Source: an uncultured Eubacteriales bacterium
GTDB taxonomy: Bacteria; Bacillota; Clostridia; Lachnospirales; Lachnospiraceae
Length of the DNA: 47,326 bases
Direction: 5' to 3'
Assembly: GCA_900549105.1 (NCBI GenBank)
Contig: URND01000010.1
Location: 1-47,326, forward strand
Shown piece by piece: positions 33,980 through 42,167 of this stretch (positions within the stretch are counted from its first letter, which is position 1; each line of letters begins with the position of its first letter). Below the pieces are notes generated by a model. That model did not search any database. It saw only the letters and a list, made by a program, of their open reading frames with translations, and was not told the DNA's origin. Made by a program: the position numbers and the translations under genes.

Positions 33980-35418
33980 TGGCAAAACAGTATGAAACCG
34001 TCATCGGACTGGAAGTCCATGTTGAACTCGCAACAAAAACAAAAATCTTCTGTTCCTGCAGTACGGAATTCGGCGGGGCGCCGAACACCCATACCTGCCC
34101 GGTATGTACCGGAATGCCCGGGTCTCTGCCGGTGCTGAACAAGCAGGTGGTTGAATATGCCATTGCGGTAGGCCTGGCAACCAATTGCACCATTACTCAG
34201 TACTGCAAGTTTGACCGGAAGAATTATTTCTATCCGGATAATCCGCAGAACTATCAGATTTCTCAGCTTTATCTGCCAATCTGCCGAAATGGCGGGGTGG
34301 AGATTGAAACTGAGAAGGGCGGCAGAAAAATTGTCGGTATTCATGAAATCCATATGGAGGAAGATGCGGGAAAACTTATTCATGATGAGTGGGAGGATGC
34401 CTCTCTGGTGGATTACAACCGTTCCGGCGTGCCTCTTATTGAAATCGTATCCGAGCCGGATATGCGTTCGGCGGAGGAGGTTATTGCCTATCTGGAAAAG
34501 CTTCGGATGATCATTCAGTATCTTGGGGCTTCCGACTGTAAACTTCAGGAAGGTTCCATGCGGGCCGATGTCAATCTGTCCATTCGCGAGGTGGGGGCGG
34601 AAGCCTTTGGAACGCGGACAGAGATGAAGAATCTGAATTCATTTAAGGCCATTGCCCGGGCCATCGAGGGTGAGCGGGAGCGGCAGATAGACTTACTGGA
34701 AGCAGGCAAAGCTGTGATTCAGGAAACCCGGCGGTGGGATGACAATAAAGAAACATCCTACGCCATGCGTTCCAAAGAGGATGCCCAGGATTACCGTTAT
34801 TTTCCGGAGCCGGACCTTGTTCCGATAATTATCAGCGATGAATGGATTGAAGAAATCCGCAGCCGCCAGCCGGAACTTCGGACGGAGAAGCTGGAGCGTT
34901 ATAAAGCGGAGTATGATATTCCTCAGTATGATGCGGAAATCATCACTTCCCATAAAAAACTGGCGGACATTTTTGAGGCGACGGTGGCTCTCGGCAAAAA
35001 GCCGAAGGAAGTGTCCAACTGGCTTATGGTGGAAACCATGCGTCTCTTAAAAGAGAATGATATGGAGCCGTCAGATTTAACCTTTGCGCCGGAAAATCTG
35101 GCAAAATTGATTGGACTGATTGAAAAAGGCGCCATCAATCGGACAACGGCAAAAGAGGTTTTCGAGAAAGTATTTGCCGAAAATGTGGACCCGGAGGTTT
35201 ATGTGGAAGAAAATGGCCTGAAGATTGAGGCCGACGACGGCGCACTCAAAGGAATCATCGAAGGCATTGTCGCCGCAAATCCACAGTCGGTGGCCGATTA
35301 TAAAGCCGGAAAGAAAAAAGCGATCGGATTCCTCGTGGGGCAGACGATGAAAGCGATGAAGGGCAAAGCCGACCCGGGAACCGTCAATAAAATGCTGACT
35401 GAAATTTTGGAAAAATAG
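33979..35418 (+). CDS. gatB: Asp/Glu-tRNA amidotransferase subunit GatB
   Basis: 479 residues with the family start 'YETVIGLEVHVELATKTKIF', the zinc-binding cysteines in 'CSCSTEFGGAPNTHTCPVC', the kinase-like core ('YPDNPQNYQISQLYLPI') and a C-terminal YqeY-like domain (~330-479). It activates the misacylated tRNA with ATP and transfers ammonia. Last gene of the operon, followed by a terminator. Confidence 0.96.
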   Translation: MAKQYETVIGLEVHVELATKTKIFCSCSTEFGGAPNTHTCPVCTGMPGSLPVLNKQVVEYAIAVGLATNCTITQYCKFDRKNYFYPDNPQNYQISQLYLPICRNGGVEIETEKGGRKIVGIHEIHMEEDAGKLIHDEWEDASLVDYNRSGVPLIEIVSEPDMRSAEEVIAYLEKLRMIIQYLGASDCKLQEGSMRADVNLSIREVGAEAFGTRTEMKNLNSFKAIARAIEGERERQIDLLEAGKAVIQETRRWDDNKETSYAMRSKEDAQDYRYFPEPDLVPIIISDEWIEEIRSRQPELRTEKLERYKAEYDIPQYDAEIITSHKKLADIFEATVALGKKPKEVSNWLMVETMRLLKENDMEPSDLTFAPENLAKLIGLIEKGAINRTTAKEVFEKVFAENVDPEVYVEENGLKIEADDGALKGIIEGIVAANPQSVADYKAGKKKAIGFLVGQTMKAMKGKADPGTVNKMLTEILEK

Positions 35419-35431
35419 AGTTTTAAAGCCA

Positions 35432-35461
35432 TTGTACAGAAGGCATCCTTAAAGTTATAAT
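35432..35461 (+). promoter_or_regulatory. Candidate promoter of sbcDC, inside the gatB terminator
   Basis: TTGTAC (35432-35437), 18-base spacer, TATAAT (35456-35461). The -10 sits in the loop of the terminator hairpin. Confidence 0.4.
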
Positions 35462-35485
35462 AGATTTTAAGGATGTCTTTTGATA
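35440..35485 (+). terminator. Terminator after gatB
   Basis: A 14-bp stem with one G-T pair, AAGGCATCCTTAAA (35440-35453) with TTTAAGGATGTCTT (35466-35479), 12-base loop, then TTGATATTTT. Confidence 0.7.
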
Positions 35486-35503
35486 TTTTGAAGGAGGTTG
35501 GCT

Positions 35504-36670
35504 TTGAAAATATTTCATATTGCCGATTTACATATCGGAAAACAGTTAAACTATTATAATTTAAAAGAGAATCAGGAAGATATATTGAATCAGATTGTAG
35601 AAAAAATGGAGGAATACCGGCCGGATGTATTGCTCATTGCGGGGGATGTTTTTGACAAATCCATGCCGTCGGGGGAAGCCTACGGTTTATTTGACAGCTT
35701 TTTAAATAAGGCTTCGGCGCTGCGCCCGGCCATTCCCATCTGTATTATTGCCGGAAATCACGATTCGCCGGAACGGTTGAATTATGCCAGCAGTTTTATG
35801 GAAAAGCATCAGGTGTATATATCGGTCATGCCGCCCCAGAGGGAAGACGAATATCTGAAAAAGGTGGTATTGGAGGATGAATTCGGCCCGGTGAATATTT
35901 ATCTTTTACCCTTTACAAAGCCGGGATTTGTGCGGCCTTTATTTCCCGAGATGGATATACCGGATTATGAAACGGCTGTCCGGATGCTGCTTGAGCGGGA
36001 AAAAATAGATGCTGCTCAACGGAATGTTCTCGTGTCCCATCAGTTTTATCAGAGTTCGGGATGGGAGACAGCCACCTGTGATTCGGAACAGGTGCTTTTA
36101 TCCATCGGCGGCCTGGACCGGATTGATATTTCTGTTTTAAAGGATTTTGATTATGTGGCCCTCGGCCATCTTCACGGCCCTCAGAAGATTAAAGAGGAGC
36201 ATATTCGCTATGCGGGTTCCCCATTAAAATATTCTGTCAGTGAGGAACGGCATCATAAATCCATCACGATGGTAACGCTTAGGGAAAAAGGGACAAAGCC
36301 GGAAATCGAGCTGATTCCGCTGAAAGCGAGACAGGATGTCCGCAGCGAGTGGGGGACGCTCAAAGAAATTTTGGACAGGGCAGAGGAGAGCGGCCGTCAT
36401 GATTTTATCAGTGTGACGGTGACTGATGAAAATGAACCTTATCGGATGAAAGAGATGCTCCGGGAAGTTTACGATTATCTTCTGGAAATCCGGGTGGATA
36501 ACGCGCGGACGAGAAAACGGCTGGAAATCACTTCGGAAAGACAGGAAAATCTGACGCCGCTGGAAGCCTTTCGAGCATTTTATGAGGATGTGGGGAAAAG
36601 CCCGCTGACGGAGGCCGAGGAATTGCTGCTTGAGAAAATGTTTGATCAATTGACGGAGGATGGCGAATGA
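35504..36670 (+). CDS. sbcD: Exonuclease SbcCD subunit D
   Basis: 388 residues. Metallophosphoesterase motifs are intact: 'FHIADLHIGK' (D-x-H), 'LLIAGDVFDKS' (G-D), 'IIAGNHDSPERL' (G-N-H-D) and 'VALGHLHGPQ' (G-H-x-H). With SbcC it forms an Mre11/Rad50-like nuclease that opens hairpins and DNA ends. The start is taken as TTG 35504, six bases after GGAGG; the in-frame TTG 35498 directly abuts GGAGG. It overlaps sbcC by ATGA. Confidence 0.93.
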   Translation: MKIFHIADLHIGKQLNYYNLKENQEDILNQIVEKMEEYRPDVLLIAGDVFDKSMPSGEAYGLFDSFLNKASALRPAIPICIIAGNHDSPERLNYASSFMEKHQVYISVMPPQREDEYLKKVVLEDEFGPVNIYLLPFTKPGFVRPLFPEMDIPDYETAVRMLLEREKIDAAQRNVLVSHQFYQSSGWETATCDSEQVLLSIGGLDRIDISVLKDFDYVALGHLHGPQKIKEEHIRYAGSPLKYSVSEERHHKSITMVTLREKGTKPEIELIPLKARQDVRSEWGTLKEILDRAEESGRHDFISVTVTDENEPYRMKEMLREVYDYLLEIRVDNARTRKRLEITSERQENLTPLEAFRAFYEDVGKSPLTEAEELLLEKMFDQLTEDGE

Positions 36671-39501
36671 AACCGCTGAAATTAGTACTTTCCGCATTCG
36701 GATCCTATGGAGGAACGGAATGTGTGGATTTTGAAAAAATGAAACAGGGGCTTTTTCTGATTACCGGAGATACGGGCGCCGGGAAAACGACAATTTTTGA
36801 CGGCATTTCCTATGCCCTGTACGGGCAGACAAGCGGGCGGCGCAGGGACGGCGATATGATGCGCAGCCAGTATGCCTCGGACACAGATGAAACTTATGTG
36901 GAATTTACCTTTTGTGAAATGGGAAAGACTTACACGATTCGGAGGAATCCGACATGGGAGCGGCGAAGCCGGAGAAAAAATAAAGCCGGAGAATATGCGC
37001 TGACAAAAGAAAGCGCCAAAGTAGAATTAACAATGCCCGACGGCAAAATCTTTCCGGGAAAAATGAAGGAAACAGATCAGAAAATAGTAGAAATTATCGG
37101 CATGGATATGAACCAGTTCAGCCAGGTATCTATGATTTCCCAGGGAGATTTTATGAAGCTCCTATTGGCAAGCTCTAAAGAGCGGAAAGAAATATTTTCC
37201 CGGATTTTTCCGACAAGGATTTACTGGCAGATTCAGAACAGTCTGGCGGAGCAGGAAAAAAAGCTGTATCTTGAATTGGAGGATGTGCGGAAAACATGCC
37301 GGCATGAACTGGAAAATATTCAGTGTATTCCGGAAAGCAGCTACAGGGAAGCATGGAAGGAAAAGGGAACCTTTTCGGATGTGGATAACAGCGAATGGAT
37401 GAAACTGTTGAAGGCGATGATTGAGGAATCGGAGACTTTTGAGAAGGAACTTAAAAAATCATTGGAGAAGATAGATCGGATTCTGTCAGCCGGGAAGGAT
37501 TTTGAAGAGAAAGAGCTTCGAAAAGAACAGTTTTTGAATGAAATGAAGCGGTTAAATGATGAACTGCCGCAGATTCAGCAGCAGCTGCAGGAGGCCGGAA
37601 AGGTATTGGAGGAGCGTCGTTCCGGCTATGAAAAGGAATGGCCGAAAAAGCAGGAACAGTGGTTGATTTTAAACCGGGAAATGCCGGAATATGACAGTCT
37701 GGCTGAGGAGGCAAAAAATTTAAAACAGCTCAGGAGGCGGCTTCAGGAGTGTACGGAAGCGGCAGCGAATACAGAAAAGAAGGAAAATGAAATAAAGCGG
37801 CTCAGGGAAACATTGGTGAAGGAGCAGGAACAGATGCAGGACAGCGGTGTCCGGCTGAACCAGGCTGAACAAAAGCTGAAAGAATGCGGCGAAGCGATGG
37901 ACGTGTTGAAGCGGCTTTGGAATAAAAAAACGCTGTGGGAAAACTATATTTCCGAGGAGAAAGCGGCAAAGAAAAAGGCGGAAGAAAGCATTTTTCACTA
38001 TCAGAAAATGTCTCAGCGCCATGATTTGATTTATGAAAAGTTTATCGCCGCCCAGGCCGGACTTATGGCACAGAAACTTGTGGAAGGCGAGCCCTGCCCG
38101 GTTTGCGGTTCCCTGCATCATCCGGCGCTTCACCCGGAGAGCGGACAAATTATAGACCGGTACATGGTTGACAGGGCAAAGGCTGAGCGGGAAGATGCGG
38201 AAAAAGCGGTGGAAAAGGCACGGCAGGATTGTCAGAAGTTGTCGGAGCAGGGAGCTGATTTGAAAAGCGGAATTCTTCATGAAGCCAGGGGATTGATGGA
38301 GGATTCGGAGCGGCTATTTGAAGAGGGCTGTTTCTGGGGAAAAGTATATGAACTGGGGCATCACAGCCAGCAGGAATGGCAGCAGGCAAAACGGCAGTGG
38401 CAGCAAATAAAAAATGAAAATGCCCGTTTCGAAGAAAACGCTGTGAAATTAAAGGAATACGAAGAAAATCAGGAATTATTGAGAAACAAGCATATGAATC
38501 TTATGCAGCAGCAGGCCTCATTGGCGGCCGAAGAAAAAAGCCGTGCAGAGGGAATGGCAGTCCTCCAATCAAAAATGAGTTTTGATTCAAAGAAAGAGGC
38601 AGAGCAGAGTATGAATAACCTGAAAAAAGAAATGGATTTGCTAAAAACCGCTTTGAGACAGGCCGAAGAAAATTTGGAGACATGGACAGGAAAATTCCGG
38701 TTAAAGCAGGGCCGGTTGGGTGAACGGCGGCAGATGATGCGCCAGGCGGAAAGGGAGGCCGCTCAGGCCGGAGAAATTTATAAGGCGCTGTTAGAAGCCG
38801 GCGGCTGGACGGAAGAGACGAGCAGAGATATTCTTGCGGCAAACCGGGAAAAACTGTTGGAGCAGGAAAAAAATATTTATGCTGTCCGGCAGACCAATCA
38901 AAAAGCCTGCGCGCGGCTGGAGGGGCTGTTGAAGGACTATGGCGAAGAACAGGAAAACTTTGCCCGCTTCCGACATTTGAGCCGGATAGCCAATGGGCAA
39001 ATGCCCGGGATGCCCCGGATTGATTTTCAGACTTATATGCAGCGCCGTTATTTTCGGCAGATGGTGGATGCGGCGAACCGCCGGCTCGTTGGAATGAGCA
39101 GCCATCAATTCCTTTTGGAATGTCGCAGCCTGGACAACCTCGGCCGACAGGGAGAGGCCGGGCTGGATTTGGATGTGTACAGCTTGGTCAACGACAGCAT
39201 CCGCGATGTAAAAACCCTTTCCGGCGGCGAATCCTTTATGGCAGCTCTGGCTCTGGCCCTGGGAATGGCGGACGTTATTCAGCAGGAAGCCGGAAAAATC
39301 CATGTGGATACACTGTTTATCGATGAAGGTTTCGGAAGTTTGGATGAAAACGCCCGGAATCAGGCCATACGCATTTTGAGCGAGCTGGCCGGAACTGACC
39401 GGCTGGTGGGAATTATTTCCCATGTCAGCGAACTAAAAGAACAGATAGAGCAGAAAATCGTGGTGAAAAAAACCGACAGGGGCAGTTGTTTAATTGTATA
39501 G
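36667..39501 (+). CDS. sbcC: Exonuclease SbcCD ATPase subunit C
   Basis: 944 residues. Walker A 'TGDTGAGKTTIFDGISYALY' at ~35, long coiled coils (~190-470 and ~500-800), the zinc-hook C-P-V-C in 'EPCPVCGSLHHPAL' (~477), ABC signature 'TLSGGESFMAALALALGMAD' and Walker B 'HVDTLFIDEGFGSLD' near the C-terminus. Rad50-like partner of SbcD. It is complete and ends in a region with no strong terminator. Confidence 0.94.
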   Translation: MKPLKLVLSAFGSYGGTECVDFEKMKQGLFLITGDTGAGKTTIFDGISYALYGQTSGRRRDGDMMRSQYASDTDETYVEFTFCEMGKTYTIRRNPTWERRSRRKNKAGEYALTKESAKVELTMPDGKIFPGKMKETDQKIVEIIGMDMNQFSQVSMISQGDFMKLLLASSKERKEIFSRIFPTRIYWQIQNSLAEQEKKLYLELEDVRKTCRHELENIQCIPESSYREAWKEKGTFSDVDNSEWMKLLKAMIEESETFEKELKKSLEKIDRILSAGKDFEEKELRKEQFLNEMKRLNDELPQIQQQLQEAGKVLEERRSGYEKEWPKKQEQWLILNREMPEYDSLAEEAKNLKQLRRRLQECTEAAANTEKKENEIKRLRETLVKEQEQMQDSGVRLNQAEQKLKECGEAMDVLKRLWNKKTLWENYISEEKAAKKKAEESIFHYQKMSQRHDLIYEKFIAAQAGLMAQKLVEGEPCPVCGSLHHPALHPESGQIIDRYMVDRAKAEREDAEKAVEKARQDCQKLSEQGADLKSGILHEARGLMEDSERLFEEGCFWGKVYELGHHSQQEWQQAKRQWQQIKNENARFEENAVKLKEYEENQELLRNKHMNLMQQQASLAAEEKSRAEGMAVLQSKMSFDSKKEAEQSMNNLKKEMDLLKTALRQAEENLETWTGKFRLKQGRLGERRQMMRQAEREAAQAGEIYKALLEAGGWTEETSRDILAANREKLLEQEKNIYAVRQTNQKACARLEGLLKDYGEEQENFARFRHLSRIANGQMPGMPRIDFQTYMQRRYFRQMVDAANRRLVGMSSHQFLLECRSLDNLGRQGEAGLDLDVYSLVNDSIRDVKTLSGGESFMAALALALGMADVIQQEAGKIHVDTLFIDEGFGSLDENARNQAIRILSELAGTDRLVGIISHVSELKEQIEQKIVVKKTDRGSCLIV

Positions 39502-39577
39502 CACTAAATATGAATTGAGATGAAGTAAATGATGTTTATCGTGTAAATCCGAAAATTCGGAAGAAAATCAAATATGA

Positions 39578-39606
39578 TTGATATTTTTCTGAATATGAGT
39601 TATAAT
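39578..39606 (+). promoter_or_regulatory. Promoter of the AAA-ATPase gene
   Basis: TTGATA (39578-39583), 17-base spacer, consensus TATAAT (39601-39606), 44 bases before the start codon. Confidence 0.65.
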
Positions 39607-39650
39607 TAGCGGAAAGAATAGTCCATATAGATGATTGGAGATGAACGCTG

Positions 39651-41513
39651 ATGAAAACTTGCAAGGAAATGGCAGAAATGTGGAAGGTTACGGAACGTAC
39701 AGTAACAACATTTTGTAAATCCGGAAAGATACCTGGTGCTATAAAGAATGGCAAGAGCTGGCAGATTCCGGATAATGCAGAAAAACCTGTTGATGGTCGA
39801 GTTTCATCCGGAAAATATATTAAGAAATCTATGCCTAAAGAGAAAAAGTCTCTTCCGATTGGCATTTCTGATTATGTACGTGCACAATCAGAGTATTATT
39901 ATGTTGATAAGACTTTGCTGATTAAGGAGTTTTTGGATCAGAAACCTTTGGTGTCCTTATTTACCAGGCCAAGACGATTCGGAAAAACCTTGAATATGGA
40001 TATGCTTAGAGTTTTCTTTGAAATCTCCGATGAAGATACGAGTATTTACTTTAAGGATAAAGCAATCTGGAAATGCGGAGACGAATATCGTTCGCATCAG
40101 GGTAAATATCCGGTGATTTTCCTTACTTTTAAGGATGTTAAATTTGGTTCATGGGATGCAACGATTGATAAAATCAGAGATCTTCTGCAGGCAGAGTTTG
40201 GCAGGCATCAGGAACTTTTTGAGAGCGAAAAAATTGCAAAGTATGAGAAAGAATATTTTGCAAGGATTTTAGATGGAAGTGCTACAGAAGTTGATTTAAC
40301 ATCGGCTCTTGAAAAACTGTCAAAGATGTTGACGGAACATTATGAGAAATCGCCTATCATCATTATTGATGAATATGATACCCCGATTCAGGAAGGCTAT
40401 TCGAAGGACTTCTATGATGAGATTATTGGTTTTATGCGGAACTTTTTCTCCGGAGCTTTTAAGGATAATAAGAATCTTTCCTATGGTTTTCTTACTGGTA
40501 TCCTGCGTATTGCTCAGGAAAGTATTTTCAGCGGCCTTAATAATCTGACTGTAAATTCTGTAATGGACGAAGAGTATGACAGTTACTTTGGATTTACTTA
40601 TTCAGAAGTATATGAAATGCTGGAATACTACGGGGTGACAGATAAAGAGGCAGAGCTTAAGGAATGGTATGATGGTTATCTGTTTGGCAGTACAGAAATC
40701 TATAATCCCTGGTCAACAATCAATTATATTTCGAAGGGATGTATTCCTCAGGCGTACTGGGTAAATACCGGCAAGAATGAGGTGCTTGAAGATGTTCTTA
40801 AGGTAGCCACAGATGATATTACCGAAAGACTCTATGCGCTTCTGCAGGGGGAGCGGGTTATTGCGAGAATAGATCAGAATGTGGTTTACAGATCACTTTC
40901 TGAGGATTCGGCAAATGTTTATAGTATTCTGTTGGTGGCTGGATATCTAAAAACACCGAAAAAGGAATTGCAGGCAGACGGAGCATATTTGTGTGAGGTT
41001 TCGATTCCAAACAGAGAGATTGCGGCTGTTTATAAGAACGAAATTTTATCACATTTGATGCAAATAGGAGCAATCACAAGAACTACTGCAAATAAGATTG
41101 CAGAGAGTCTTTATGCAAATGATCTTAGAAAGCTGCAGCAGGCGATTAAAGAATATATGGATAAGTCCATCAGTTACTATGACTCTGGTGCAGAAGGTTT
41201 TTATCATGGACTAATGCTTGGCCTTATAGCTTTGATGGACAATCAGTACAAAATTAAATCAAACAGAGAATCCGGAGCTGGAAGATATGATATTTGTTTG
41301 ATTCCGAGAGATGGAAAGCATCCTGGAATTATTATGGAGTTAAAGTCAGAGACAGGATTAAATGAGGAAGAATTGAAGGCATTGTCGGCAGAAGCTCTGA
41401 ATCAAATCAATGATAAGAGATATGATACGGAAATGCGCAGTGATGGCGTAGAAAGTATTCTCAAGCTTGGAATTGCTTTTTCGGGAAAGAAAGTGAAAAT
41501 TAAAACCGAATAG
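39651..41513 (+). CDS. HTH - AAA-ATPase - PD-(D/E)XK-like fusion protein
   Basis: 620 residues. Residues ~1-45 are an excisionase/MerR-like helix-turn-helix ('KEMAEMWKVTERTVTTFCKS' then 'GKIPGAIKNGKSWQIPD'). Residues ~65-330 are an AAA-ATPase-like domain (PF09820 type) with Walker A 'TRPRRFGKTLNMDMLR' and Walker B 'PIIIIDEYDTPIQ'. Residues ~520-610 match the DUF1703/PD-(D/E)XK region ('GRYDICLIPRDG', 'GIIMELKSETG'). The family is abundant in gut anaerobes in many copies with unknown role; the fused N-terminal HTH is less usual. It is more AT-rich than its neighbours and sits alone under its own promoter, so transfer is likely. Confidence 0.82.
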   Translation: MKTCKEMAEMWKVTERTVTTFCKSGKIPGAIKNGKSWQIPDNAEKPVDGRVSSGKYIKKSMPKEKKSLPIGISDYVRAQSEYYYVDKTLLIKEFLDQKPLVSLFTRPRRFGKTLNMDMLRVFFEISDEDTSIYFKDKAIWKCGDEYRSHQGKYPVIFLTFKDVKFGSWDATIDKIRDLLQAEFGRHQELFESEKIAKYEKEYFARILDGSATEVDLTSALEKLSKMLTEHYEKSPIIIIDEYDTPIQEGYSKDFYDEIIGFMRNFFSGAFKDNKNLSYGFLTGILRIAQESIFSGLNNLTVNSVMDEEYDSYFGFTYSEVYEMLEYYGVTDKEAELKEWYDGYLFGSTEIYNPWSTINYISKGCIPQAYWVNTGKNEVLEDVLKVATDDITERLYALLQGERVIARIDQNVVYRSLSEDSANVYSILLVAGYLKTPKKELQADGAYLCEVSIPNREIAAVYKNEILSHLMQIGAITRTTANKIAESLYANDLRKLQQAIKEYMDKSISYYDSGAEGFYHGLMLGLIALMDNQYKIKSNRESGAGRYDICLIPRDGKHPGIIMELKSETGLNEEELKALSAEALNQINDKRYDTEMRSDGVESILKLGIAFSGKKVKIKTE

Positions 41514-41530
41514 ATATAGTGAAGGCAAAC

Positions 41531-41589
41531 AAAGGCCGTGAGCGTCATCCAGAACGGGAATATCCGACACCGGTGACGTCACGGCCTTT
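41531..41589. other. Long imperfect inverted repeat after the AAA-ATPase gene
   Basis: AAAGGCCGTGA-g-CGTCA pairs with TGACG-TCACGGCCTTT (16 bp with one bulged G), enclosing a 26-base loop that contains a small CGG/CCG hairpin. No T-run follows on either strand, so it is a weak terminator; it may be a structured intergenic element. Confidence 0.55.
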
Positions 41590-41604
41590 GGATTGATGTT
41601 TCTG

Positions 41605-41633
41605 TTGCCAACATCGAAAAAATCTTCTATAAT
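41605..41633 (+). promoter_or_regulatory. Promoter of the gtrA-like gene
   Basis: TTGCCA (41605-41610), 17-base spacer, TATAAT (41628-41633). Confidence 0.65.
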
Positions 41634-41676
41634 GAAATTCAGGCGCAAAATAAAAGGAAACGAAAGAGGTTATAAA

Positions 41677-42078
41677 ATGAAGGAATTGTTGACAAAGTAT
41701 AGAGAGGTCGTATCGTATCTGTTTTTCGGCGGCCTGACGACGGTCGTCAATTTTGTTGTTTATTTTGTTTGTACCAGCGGGATGGGGATTAACTATCTGG
41801 TAGCCAATGCCATTTCCTGGGCGGCGGCGGTAGCTTTTGCCTATATAACGAATCGGACATGGGTGTTTAAGAGCAAAGTCAAAGGCTTTTCGGCGATTAT
41901 GCGGCAGATTTCGACGTTTGTGGGATGCCGTCTCCTTTCAGGCGTAATGGATATGGCAATTATGTTTATCAGCGTGGATATGGTGGGAATCCCGGATGGG
42001 GTGGCAAAGTTTATTACTCAGGTGATGGTTGTTGTTTTAAATTATATTTTCAGTAAGCTGATTATCTTTCGGAAATAA
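41677..42078 (+). CDS. GtrA-family membrane protein
   Basis: 133 residues with four membrane segments (~10-32, ~38-58, ~75-97, ~105-128) and the family marker 'FAYITNRTWVFKSK'. GtrA-like proteins are thought to flip or move lipid-linked sugars for wall teichoic acid or O-antigen modification; the substrate here is unknown. The longer frame (start 41593) crosses the promoter, so ATG 41677 after AGAGGT is preferred. It stands alone before the htrA regulatory region. Confidence 0.85.
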   Translation: MKELLTKYREVVSYLFFGGLTTVVNFVVYFVCTSGMGINYLVANAISWAAAVAFAYITNRTWVFKSKVKGFSAIMRQISTFVGCRLLSGVMDMAIMFISVDMVGIPDGVAKFITQVMVVVLNYIFSKLIIFRK

Positions 42079-42132
42079 TTCACAATTGAATCACAATTGA
42101 ATCACAATCCATTCACAAATAGTTGTTACAAT
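42079..42132 (+). promoter_or_regulatory. Four 11-bp-phased TCACA repeats and -10 box of htrA
   Basis: The hexamers TTCACA, ATCACA, ATCACA and TTCACA start at 42079, 42090, 42101 and 42112, exactly 11 bases apart, with spacers attga, attga, atcca, aatag. A TACAAT -10 (42127-42132) follows 9 bases after the last hexamer and no -35 is evident. This is the layout of an activated promoter for an OmpR/PhoB-family response regulator, as with PhoP (TTAACA-type) or CssR boxes. Confidence 0.7.
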
Positions 42133-42167
42133 GGCATCATAAAATGATACGAAACGGAGGAAACACT

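Noticed and set aside
42079..42122. CRISPR-like short tandem repeats
   Set aside because: The repeats are only 11 bp with no spacers of 30 bp or more, lie in a promoter region, and no cas genes are present.
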